Positions 1 to 5,005 are shown, counted from the stretch's first letter. The stretch: DNA of 5,473 nt from Alphaproteobacteria bacterium (GCA_030427215.1 JAUHXB010000099.1:1-5473); one strand, 5' to 3'. Numbers and translations: made by a program. The notes: generated from the sequence alone by a model not told the origin.

Positions 1-938
1 CGAAAAAGGTTGTGTTTGCTGAGGGCGAAGAAGAACGCACGTTAATGGCGGTGCAAACAATTTTGGATGAAGGAATCGCCCTGCCTATCCTAATCGGTCG
101 TCGCCGTGTGATAGAGGCACGCATTAAAAAGCTTAATCTTCGTCTTAAAATCGACGATAACATTGAACTATGTGATCCTGAAGATGACCCTCGGTATAAA
201 GACTACTGGACGCAATATCACGACATTATGCAACGCAAGGGCGTCACGCCAGAGGTCGCAAAAACGGTCATTCGTACAAACACAACCGCCATTGCGGGAT
301 TAATGGTTGAACGTGGCGAGGCGCATGCCCTCATCTGTGGAATTATCGGGCAATATGATTTCCACATGAAATACCTGACCGATATTATTGGCCTTAAAGA
401 CGGCGTTGAAACCCCTGCCGCACTTGTGGGTCTAATCATGAGCAAAGGGAATTTATTTATCACCGACACACATGTGAACCCCAATCCATCAGTCCAACAA
501 TTAACAGAAACAACATTATTGGCCGCGGAAGAATTGGAAAAATTCGGAATGGAACCCAATGTTGCGATGTTATCCCATTCCAATTTTGGAACAAATAATT
601 TGGGTAGTGCGGTGAAGATGCGCGAGGCAATGCATGAAATTAAATCACGAAAATCAGATTTGAAGATTGAAGGTGAAATGCATGCCGATTCCGCCCTGTC
701 CGAATCCGTACGCAACACAATCATGCCTAACTCAACAATGGTAGGCACCGCCAATTTGCTTGTCATGCCCAATGTTGAGGCCGCAAATATTACCTATAAC
801 ACAGTGAAGGTGATGAACGAGGCCACGGTTGTCGGACCAATATTGTTGGGAATGGCAAAACCTGTTCATATCGTAACATCAGCCGCATCCCCACGAACAT
901 TGGTGAATTTAGCGGCGATCAGCAGTGTGAGTGAGTAG
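1..938 (+). CDS. maeB: NADP-dependent malic enzyme, C-terminal phosphotransacetylase-like part (5' end outside window)
   Basis: This is the last ~311 codons of a gene that enters from the left; the frame is already open at position 3 (K-K-V-V-F-A-E-G) and ends at TAG 936-938. Full MaeB-type enzymes are about 750-770 residues: an N-terminal malic enzyme domain, which oxidatively decarboxylates malate to pyruvate with NADP, followed by a phosphotransacetylase-like domain that in studied members is regulatory (acetyl-CoA responsive) rather than catalytic. Only the second domain is visible. Blocks typical of this fused family are RGEAHALICG (309-338), SHSNFG (573-590), GEMHADSAL (672-698), MPNVEAANI (765-791) and GPILLGMAKPVH (834-869). 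A stand-alone Pta is the main alternative, but these blocks, especially GPILLGMAKPVH near the C terminus, fit the MaeB fusion better. The GTG at 12 is not a plausible start, since conserved sequence continues upstream of it. No terminator hairpin is visible after the stop. The malic domain itself cannot be verified here. Confidence 0.9.
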   Translation, partial: KKVVFAEGEEERTLMAVQTILDEGIALPILIGRRRVIEARIKKLNLRLKIDDNIELCDPEDDPRYKDYWTQYHDIMQRKGVTPEVAKTVIRTNTTAIAGLMVERGEAHALICGIIGQYDFHMKYLTDIIGLKDGVETPAALVGLIMSKGNLFITDTHVNPNPSVQQLTETTLLAAEELEKFGMEPNVAMLSHSNFGTNNLGSAVKMREAMHEIKSRKSDLKIEGEMHADSALSESVRNTIMPNSTMVGTANLLVMPNVEAANITYNTVKVMNEATVVGPILLGMAKPVHIVTSAASPRTLVNLAAISSVSE

Positions 939-953
939 GAATAATCTTATAGC

Positions 954-982
954 TTGACTTTCATTATATTTTTTATTACCAT
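954..982 (+). promoter_or_regulatory. Probable sigma-70-type promoter of the 109-codon gene
   Basis: TTGACT (954-959) and TACCAT (977-982) are separated by 17 bp, matching the -35 consensus at 5 of 6 and the -10 consensus at 4 of 6 positions. Transcription would start near 989, giving a leader of about 23 nt before the ATG at 1012. The setting is right: the AT-rich gap between the maeB stop and the next start codon. Assigned by consensus only. Confidence 0.5.
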
Positions 983-1002
983 AATTCAAAATATAATTAT
1001 GG
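979..1002. repeat. Perfect 8-bp inverted repeat over the -10 and Shine-Dalgarno region
   Basis: CCATAATT (979-986) and AATTATGG (995-1002) are exact reverse complements with an 8-nt spacer. The left arm overlaps the proposed -10 element; the right arm ends in the first two bases of the Shine-Dalgarno GGAG (1001-1004). If transcription starts near 989, the left arm is not in the RNA and the repeat could only act as a DNA operator. In RNA reading through from maeB, both arms are present and the hairpin would partly mask the ribosome site. The arms are AT-rich, so chance is possible. Confidence 0.5.
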
Positions 1003-1011
1003 AGTAACATT

Positions 1012-1341
1012 ATGGCTGACACGTACGATGATAATCATTTAAACAAACTACAAGAGGAATCTGTTCGTAAAAATGCGACTAGATCATGGGATTATTTAGA
1101 AAAGCCTAAACCTGAAATAAAAAATGCAAAAAAAGAAATGTCCTCATTTCGAAAAAAATTGATAAAGACCGCAAATGTTGTGTCGTTTTGCAGCAAGGCA
1201 TTTGCATTTGCGGCGACGCTCCATTTTTCAGGGGTTACGAATGATATTGCGAAAACTTATCAAGAGACGATTACTGATACAAAAACCGCACCAACTGAAC
1301 AAGCGCCAAAATCTTCGCTTCGCCCCGTTGCACGTCCATAA
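1012..1341 (+). CDS. Small protein of unknown function (109 aa)
   Basis: I do not recognise a family. The gene is supported by a good Shine-Dalgarno GGAG (1001-1004) seven bases before the ATG, by the promoter candidate at 954-982 and by its fit between two convergent neighbours. The protein has three parts. Residues 1-52 are charged and probably helical (KLQEESVRK, then a Lys-rich stretch around 37-52). Residues 53-75 are the only hydrophobic segment (ANVVSF..AFAFAATL), but Lys62 and His71 interrupt it, so it is a weak candidate for a membrane helix and may instead be amphipathic. Residues 85-109 are rich in Thr, Pro, Ala and basic residues, end in RPVARP and are probably disordered. There is no signal peptide or known catalytic motif. 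The stop lies 27 bp from the stop of the convergent prfA. It could be a lineage-specific membrane-associated or regulatory peptide, but nothing in the sequence settles that. Confidence 0.65.
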   Translation: MADTYDDNHLNKLQEESVRKNATRSWDYLEKPKPEIKNAKKEMSSFRKKLIKTANVVSFCSKAFAFAATLHFSGVTNDIAKTYQETITDTKTAPTEQAPKSSLRPVARP

Positions 1342-1368
1342 AATTTCTTAAGTAATTGTGATTATATT

Positions 1369-2430
1369 TTAATCAAACTGAGCCAAACGCGATGCGTTAT
1401 CTTCGGCGATTAAGGCGTCCGCAATTTCGTTAAGGCCATCGCCTGCCAAAACACCCGTTAAATTATGCAATGTCAGGCCGATACGGTGATCGGTCACGCG
1501 ACCTTGTGGGAAATTATATGTTCTGATGCGTTGTGATCTATCACCCGATCCGACTTGTAGTTTACGATCATCCGCGCGTTCAGCCGCCGCCTTTTCCATT
1601 TCAGCCTCTAAAATACGCGATTTAATCATGCTCATCGCTTTTTCTTTGTTTTTATGTTGGGAGCGCCCATCCTGACATTCCGCGACAATCCCCGTTGGAA
1701 TATGCGTTACACGCACAGCGGAATCGGTTGTGTTAACATGTTGCCCACCCGCACCTTGCGCCCGAAACGTATCAACACGCAAATCATCGGGCTTAATATT
1801 CACGTCCACGTCCTCGGCCTCTGGCAGAACCGCAACGGTTGCGGCGGATGTGTGAATGCGACCACCACTTTCGGTTTCTGGGACACGTTGAACACGGTGC
1901 CCACCAGATTCATATTTCATTTTTGAAAACACGTTATTGCCCGATATGGTGCAGATAATTTCCTTATACCCACCCAAATCATTTTCGGATGTTGAATCAA
2001 CCTCGACCTTCCATCCATTGGCGGATGCAAATCCCTTATACATTGTGAATAAATCGGATGCGAATAACGCGGCCTCGTCCCCACCCGTTCCCGCGCGAAT
2101 TTCCAAAATCGCATTGCGGCTATCCGTTTTTTCCTTTGGGATTAAGGCGATTTTCACGGCATGCTCTAAATCGGATAATTTGGGCTCTAGTTCTTTTAAT
2201 TCAGCCTTGGCAACATCACCCATTTCAGGGTCAGACAACATGGTTTTAAGGTCAGCAATCTCATCACGCGTGGATGTGAAATCGTTAATCGCGGCAACAA
2301 CAGGTTCTAATTCCGCATATTCTTTCGACACGGCAACGAATTTATCACCGTCCAATTCACCCGAAGACATCAACGACGTTAATTCCGCATGACGGTCAGT
2401 TATTTGTTGAAGGCGTGCATCAATGGACAT
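1369..2430 (-). CDS. prfA: Peptide chain release factor 1 (RF1)
   Basis: RF1 recognises UAA and UAG stop codons in the ribosomal A site and triggers hydrolysis of peptidyl-tRNA. The 353-residue protein has the usual RF1 length (E. coli 360). The N-terminal helical domain covers about residues 1-100. The P-x-T stop-codon recognition motif appears as P184-E-T186 within RVPETESGGRIHTSAATVAV; RF2 would have SPF here. The catalytic GGQ loop is G228-G229-Q230 in RAQGAGGQHVNTTDSAVR. The C-terminal SQHKNKEKA and YNFPQGRVTDHRIGLT blocks are also typical. The start at 2430 gives a normal N terminus (MSIDARLQQITDRHAEL), although no Shine-Dalgarno sequence precedes it. The methylase gene prmC, which modifies the GGQ glutamine and often follows prfA, is not next to it: the gene ends facing the unknown 109-codon gene. 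It is divergent from the acetyltransferase gene at 2482. Confidence 0.98.
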   Translation of the reverse strand: MSIDARLQQITDRHAELTSLMSSGELDGDKFVAVSKEYAELEPVVAAINDFTSTRDEIADLKTMLSDPEMGDVAKAELKELEPKLSDLEHAVKIALIPKEKTDSRNAILEIRAGTGGDEAALFASDLFTMYKGFASANGWKVEVDSTSENDLGGYKEIICTISGNNVFSKMKYESGGHRVQRVPETESGGRIHTSAATVAVLPEAEDVDVNIKPDDLRVDTFRAQGAGGQHVNTTDSAVRVTHIPTGIVAECQDGRSQHKNKEKAMSMIKSRILEAEMEKAAAERADDRKLQVGSGDRSQRIRTYNFPQGRVTDHRIGLTLHNLTGVLAGDGLNEIADALIAEDNASRLAQFD

Positions 2431-2451
2431 GGAAACGTTTTACAGTATACT
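2424..2451 (+). promoter_or_regulatory. Probable promoter of the GNAT gene, overlapping the prfA start codon
   Basis: TGGACA (2424-2429) and TATACT (2446-2451) are 16 bp apart, each matching the sigma-70 consensus at 5 of 6 positions. Transcription would begin near 2458, 24 nt before the ATG at 2482, which supports that start over the in-frame ATGs at 2389 and 2455. The -35 lies across the prfA start codon on the other strand. The -10 sits in the palindrome AGTATACT (2444-2451), so the same bases also spell TATACT on the minus strand. Confidence 0.5.
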
Positions 2452-2465
2452 TCTATGATAATCAA
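2437..2465 (-). promoter_or_regulatory. Weak candidate promoter for prfA
   Basis: On the minus strand TTGATT (2465-2460) is followed after 17 bp by TAAAAC (2442-2437), each 4 of 6 to consensus. Transcription would start at or next to the prfA ATG (2430), giving a leaderless or nearly leaderless message, consistent with the absence of a Shine-Dalgarno sequence there. The palindromic TATACT at 2449-2444 is an alternative -10, but has no convincing -35 partner. prfA may also be read from further upstream. Confidence 0.22.
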
Positions 2466-2481
2466 CGATATTGGAACAACC

Positions 2482-2958
2482 ATGCCCATCCGCCAAGCCG
2501 AGCCACGTGATTTTGATGATATACAACGTCTCAATCAACAAATATTCGATTTTGAAGTGAATAATGGAGATTCTTTTGAAGATATTAATTACCCAAGATC
2601 GGAATCTGGACAAAATTTTTTCAACAATATTGTGAATGCGATCAATGGTCATATTGGTTATGTGTTCGAAGATGATGGACTTATTAAAGGATATGTGTCG
2701 TTACGCGTTCAAGATCCGTCTGAATATGTGCATCGTAGAAATATCGCTATATTACAATTACAAACCATGGGCGTGGATGAGAAATATAGAAATCAAGGTA
2801 TTGGCAAACAATTAATCGAAAACGCAAAACAAACCGCAAAGAATATGGGGTTCACGCACTTTCGAGTTGTGGCTTTGGCAGGAAATTCGCGTGCTCGCCA
2901 CCTATACAAACAATGCGGGTTTCACGAACAAGAAATTATTCATGAGATGGAGCTTTAA
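2482..2958 (+). CDS. GNAT-family N-acetyltransferase, substrate unknown
   Basis: The protein transfers an acyl group from acetyl-CoA to an amine; the acceptor cannot be told from sequence. Counting from the ATG at 2482 it has 158 residues, normal for a single GNAT domain. The N terminus MPIRQAEPRDFDDIQRL is a typical first strand and helix. Motif A is at about 92-112, with the pyrophosphate-binding loop R103-N-Q-G-I-G108 following the strand LQTMGVDE. Motif B is N135-SRARHLYKQCGF147, with the usual Asn and Tyr142. The segment 25-57, between the first helices and the central sheet, is acidic and Asn-rich and would form the acceptor side. In-frame ATGs at 2389 (inside prfA) and 2455 (upstream of the proposed transcription start) are less likely starts. 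The Shine-Dalgarno site is weak (GGA, 2473-2475). kdsA follows 27 bp downstream on the same strand, so co-transcription is plausible, but no functional link is evident. Confidence 0.9.
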   Translation: MPIRQAEPRDFDDIQRLNQQIFDFEVNNGDSFEDINYPRSESGQNFFNNIVNAINGHIGYVFEDDGLIKGYVSLRVQDPSEYVHRRNIAILQLQTMGVDEKYRNQGIGKQLIENAKQTAKNMGFTHFRVVALAGNSRARHLYKQCGFHEQEIIHEMEL

Positions 2959-2985
2959 AAAACCTCTTCGCCTCTCGGTTGCTTC

Positions 2986-3828
2986 ATGATAAAAATAGTC
3001 ATGAAAATAGTCACAATTAAAAATATAGAAATATCCAATCACAACCCTTTCACCCTCATTGCAGGGCCTTGCCAGATGGAGAATCGCGATCATGCCATGA
3101 TGATGGCTGAGAAATTGACGGAGCTTACAACGCGTCTCAACATACCTTTTATATATAAAACATCATTTGATAAGGCTAACCGAACGTCATTGGACGCATC
3201 ACGCGGTGTTGGTCTTGAAAAGGCCATGGATATTTTTGATGAAATTCGGTCTACATTCAATATCCCTGTTTTGACCGATATTCATGAGCGCGAACAATGT
3301 GCGGTTGTTGCAAAGCATGTTGATGTTTTGCAAATCCCTGCCTTTTTATGCCGTCAAACAGATTTATTGGTCGCCGCCGCCAAAACTGGCGCCGTTATCA
3401 ACATCAAAAAAGGACAATTCGTGGCGCCATGGGATATTCAAAACGCATCCAAGAAGGTTGCAGAGAGCGGTAATGATAATATCTTACTGACCGAACGCGG
3501 ATCATCCTTTGGTTATAATACGCTTGTGACGGATATGCGCGGCCTTAAAATAATGGCTGATGATACTGGATACCCTGTCATTATGGATGCCACTCACGCG
3601 GTTCAACAACCTGGTGGCATGGGTGGTTCAAGCGGCGGAGATCGCGATATGGTTCCCGTTTTGGCACGCGCGGCGGTGGCTGTGGGCGTTGCCGGTGTTT
3701 TCATGGAAACGCATGAAGATCCTGAAAATTCCAATCAATCAGATAAAAAAAATCAGGTTATATTTGATGATTTGGAAGATATCTTGGTCAAACTTAAAGC
3801 ATTAGATGACGTCACAAAAGAATTTTAA
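2986..3828 (+). CDS. kdsA: 3-deoxy-D-manno-octulosonate 8-phosphate synthase (KDO-8-P synthase)
   Basis: This cytoplasmic enzyme condenses phosphoenolpyruvate with arabinose 5-phosphate to make KDO-8-phosphate, the precursor of the KDO sugar of the LPS inner core. The 280 residues form a single TIM-barrel. Family blocks are AGPCQMENRD (26-35), YKTSFDKANRTS (57-68), DIHE (98-101), QIPAFLCRQTDLL (116-128), INIKKGQFVAPWD (138-150), TERGSSFGYNTLV (169-181) and DATHAVQQPGG (201-211). Cys29 marks the metal-dependent class (Aquifex type); E. coli KdsA has Asn there. By family alignment the other metal ligands would be His204, Glu241 and Asp253. The final D-x-P-S-x-L-P-L-like block reads SDKKNQVIF, which departs from the usual form. 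Two starts are possible, 2986 and 3001, because a short near-repeat encodes MIKIV-MKIV; neither has a Shine-Dalgarno site. The 3001 start is closer to the E. coli N-terminal length. The gene ends one base from the stop of the convergent minus-strand gene. DAHP synthase is excluded by the KANR and LCRQTDLL blocks. Confidence 0.96.
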   Translation: MIKIVMKIVTIKNIEISNHNPFTLIAGPCQMENRDHAMMMAEKLTELTTRLNIPFIYKTSFDKANRTSLDASRGVGLEKAMDIFDEIRSTFNIPVLTDIHEREQCAVVAKHVDVLQIPAFLCRQTDLLVAAAKTGAVINIKKGQFVAPWDIQNASKKVAESGNDNILLTERGSSFGYNTLVTDMRGLKIMADDTGYPVIMDATHAVQQPGGMGGSSGGDRDMVPVLARAAVAVGVAGVFMETHEDPENSNQSDKKNQVIFDDLEDILVKLKALDDVTKEF

Positions 3829-3829
3829 T

Positions 3830-4360
3830 TTATACCTTCAAACGGTCTTCATATCTCTTAATCGCATATTGTAATTCGGTATAAAGAGTTCGGCCATTAT
3901 TGGATTGAAGGGTATCAATATCTTTTTCATAGGCAACACGGGCAGATTTACAATATGCCTTTACAATTTCCAATGAGGTGTCATCCAACCTGCGATTCTT
4001 ATCTAAAAACGATAGAATAACCTGACTTAAATCGGAGACAAATGTATTTCCAAACATCGCCGCTTGGCCCTTTAATTGAATGAACGGCACTAAAAATGTT
4101 TCATATTCCTCTTCACGGCCATAAGACATTAATTGCATATATTCTACATTTCCTTCGATGATCCCAATCATTTCATAGGCAAATGGTTTAAAGTCAACAG
4201 TTGCACGATCAATAATCTCTTGTGCCTTTTCGATTTGTTTGTCTGTTATACTGGCACTCGCCCCAATTTTTACACGCAAAGTTTTTTCCGCTTTAATTTT
4301 ACGAGCCTTTGTCAAACCATAAAGTTTATAGATATAAAGCTGATCGTCCTCATCACGCAT
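3830..4360 (-). CDS. Histidine-free HPt-like helical protein, partner of the adjacent response regulator (function unknown)
   Basis: I cannot name a family with certainty. The preferred start is the ATG at 4360-4358 (176 aa), because AAGGA (4372-4368) lies seven bases before it and overlaps the regulator's stop codon, an arrangement typical of translational coupling. An ATG at 4381 would add seven residues and overlap the regulator by 11 bp, but has no ribosome site. The protein looks mostly helical, with no signal peptide or membrane segment. Residues 94-104, I-Q-L-K-G-Q-A-A-M-F-G, resemble the H-x-L-K-G-x-x-x-x-x-G core of HPt phosphotransfer domains, followed by a long helix (SDLSQVILSFLDK). 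Isoleucine replaces the phosphorylated histidine, and no histidine occurs anywhere in the protein. It is therefore not a normal phosphotransfer protein. Its position directly behind a CheY-like gene suggests that it binds that regulator or modulates its phosphorylation. The HPt resemblance is by eye from one motif and could be chance. Its stop is one base from the kdsA stop. Confidence 0.8.
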   Translation of the reverse strand: MRDEDDQLYIYKLYGLTKARKIKAEKTLRVKIGASASITDKQIEKAQEIIDRATVDFKPFAYEMIGIIEGNVEYMQLMSYGREEEYETFLVPFIQLKGQAAMFGNTFVSDLSQVILSFLDKNRRLDDTSLEIVKAYCKSARVAYEKDIDTLQSNNGRTLYTELQYAIKRYEDRLKV

Positions 4361-4370
4361 TTGAAAATCC

Positions 4371-4862
4371 TTATTCGGCATTTACTGGTGCCTCACTACG
4401 TCTATCTGAACCCGCATAGTTTTCGTCAGATCGACGACGTCGATCTGGGCCTAAAAATTCCATTGATTCAATGAAATCACGCGGAACGTCAATCACATGC
4501 ATGATGCGTCTGGCTAAATCTTTTGCGGAGAATGGCTTCATAAGAATTTCAGTCACACCGCCATCGCGGGCTTTTGCCACCCTTTCGCGTTCACTAAACC
4601 CTGTCATTAAAATAATTGGTATACGACGATTTACTGAATGCTTGTTTCTTCTAATCCAATTACAGAACTCAAGCCCATCAACATTAGGCATGTGCCAATC
4701 CGTGATGATCAAATCTGGCTTCTCCGCCTGAAAAACAGAAAATGCTTCTTCCCCATCGGACGCAGTCACAATAGCCCCAAAACCAAAGCGATCAAGAATG
4801 GATACCATAACCTCAAGCATCGGTGCGCAATCATCAACAACTAGGACCTTTAATTCTTTCAT
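4371..4862 (-). CDS. CheY-like single-domain response regulator with a DRR-repeat tail
   Basis: A receiver domain fills residues 1-125. It has the acidic pair D10-D11, phosphoacceptor D55 (in LIITDWHMPNVDGLEF), T87 (LMTGF) and K109 in the K-P-F motif, so it should accept phosphate from a histidine kinase or HPt protein. There is no DNA-binding or enzymatic output domain. The tail of about 38 residues is hydrophilic and basic and contains two copies of a G-[PS]-D-R-R motif (138-142 and 151-155), the first as GPDRRRR. I have seen such tails in alphaproteobacterial regulators, but know no assigned function. Output is therefore probably by protein-protein contact. The immediate partner is the downstream gene starting at 4360, ten bases after this stop, with the Shine-Dalgarno AAGGA overlapping the stop codon. 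No Shine-Dalgarno sequence precedes its own ATG, and a strong terminator ends only 14 bp upstream, so it likely has its own promoter and perhaps a leaderless message. It could belong to motility, cell-cycle or stress signalling; no sensor gene is in the window. Confidence 0.93.
   Translation of the reverse strand: MKELKVLVVDDCAPMLEVMVSILDRFGFGAIVTASDGEEAFSVFQAEKPDLIITDWHMPNVDGLEFCNWIRRNKHSVNRRIPIILMTGFSERERVAKARDGGVTEILMKPFSAKDLARRIMHVIDVPRDFIESMEFLGPDRRRRSDENYAGSDRRSEAPVNAE
4427..4447. repeat. Perfect 9-bp inverted repeat inside the response regulator tail
   Basis: CAGATCGAC (4427-4435) and GTCGATCTG (4439-4447) are exact reverse complements around a 3-nt spacer. In the minus-strand mRNA this folds into a compact hairpin over the codons for D-R-R-R-R-S, ending 54 nt before the stop codon. 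No T-run follows, so it is not an intrinsic terminator. It may arise simply from CGA/CGT codon choice for the arginine run, or it may shape the translation or stability of the two-gene message. Confidence 0.6.
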
Positions 4863-4868
4863 ATAATC

Positions 4869-4874
4869 ATTGTA
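4869..4874 (-). promoter_or_regulatory. Candidate -10 element for the response regulator
   Basis: TACAAT on the minus strand (4874-4869) matches the -10 consensus at 5 of 6 positions and would place the transcription start at or beside the ATG (4862), giving a leaderless message. No good -35 lies at 17 bp: TTCCCA at 4897-4892, inside the terminator hairpin, matches only 3 of 6. An activator-dependent promoter, or transcription read from further upstream, would also fit. Confidence 0.25.
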
Positions 4875-4876
4875 CT

Positions 4877-4908
4877 AAAAAGAAAGGTGCTTGGGAACAA
4901 GCACCTTT
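4877..4908 (-). terminator. Rho-independent terminator on the minus strand (downstream of rnhA)
   Basis: AAAGGTGCTT (4883-4892) and AAGCACCTTT (4899-4908) form a perfect 10-bp stem with a 6-nt loop. Read on the minus strand the stem is followed by TCTTTTT (4883-4877), a standard U-tract. It would stop transcripts from rnhA, whose stop codon is 114 bp upstream, and insulate the response regulator from them. In the plus direction the hairpin is followed only by AAGGTTATTTTG, so it is mainly one-directional. Its closeness to the regulator's ATG also allows a role as an attenuator, though no alternative fold is evident. Confidence 0.85.
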
Positions 4909-4924
4909 AAGGTTATTTTGGAGT

Positions 4925-4956
4925 GGAGTAACATTTGTTACACCTTAAGATTAAGG
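4925..4956. repeat. Two adjacent inverted repeats in the intergenic region
   Basis: GTAACA (4928-4933) and TGTTAC (4936-4941) are exact reverse complements two bases apart; after one mismatch the flanking GG and CC (4925-4926, 4943-4944) also pair. Directly next to it, CCTTAA (4943-4948) and TTAAGG (4951-4956) form a second short inverted repeat. The spacers are too short for good RNA hairpins of full length, which favours binding sites for a dimeric DNA-binding protein. They lie about 65-95 bp upstream of the response regulator start. Confidence 0.5.
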
Positions 4957-4959
4957 CAG

Positions 4960-4981
4960 AGAGTCTTAATAGAGTCTGAAT
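4960..4981. repeat. 11-bp tandem repeat carrying three GANTC sites
   Basis: AGAGTCTTAAT (4960-4970) is followed immediately by AGAGTCTGAAT (4971-4981), identical at 10 of 11 positions, with a period close to one helical turn. The unit contains GANTC, the target of the CcrM-type cell-cycle methylase of alphaproteobacteria: GAGTC at 4961-4965 and 4972-4976, plus GAATC at 4978-4982. A further GTCTTAA at 4988-4994 repeats part of the unit. Confidence 0.6.
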
Positions 4982-5005
4982 CACGGTGTCTTAACGATTG
5001 TGGTC

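Noticed and set aside
218..772. Long open frame on the minus strand inside maeB
   Set aside because: It is antisense to a clearly conserved enzyme, has no family-like motifs and no ribosome site; it is a by-product of maeB codon usage.
1000..1011. TGGAGTAACATT occurs both here and at 4924-4935
   Set aside because: A shared 12-mer is about what chance predicts in an AT-rich 5.5-kb window; the two contexts differ.
1356..1377. Hairpin TGATTA-TATTT-TAATCA as a bidirectional terminator between the 109-codon gene and prfA
   Set aside because: The 6-bp stem has only one G-C pair and overlaps the prfA stop codon; it is too weak for an intrinsic terminator and is likely AT-rich chance.
1937..2392. 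Open frame on the plus strand opposite prfA
   Set aside because: It shadows the conserved RF1 N-terminal half, with no recognisable domain and no start signal.
3830..4360. CheZ-like phosphatase or an active phosphotransferase of the ChpT type
   Set aside because: I see no CheZ D-x-x-x-Q active-site context, no H-box, and no histidine at all.
4935..4979. Plus-strand mini-gene: GGAG (4925-4928) followed by a TTG start and 14 codons
   Set aside because: It is very short, has a rare start codon, only a weak upstream promoter (TTGGGA/TATTTT), and coincides with repeats that better explain the bases.
4907..4994. CtrA binding sites (TTAA-N7-TTAA)
   Set aside because: Several TTAA half-sites are present, but no pair has the 7-bp spacing.
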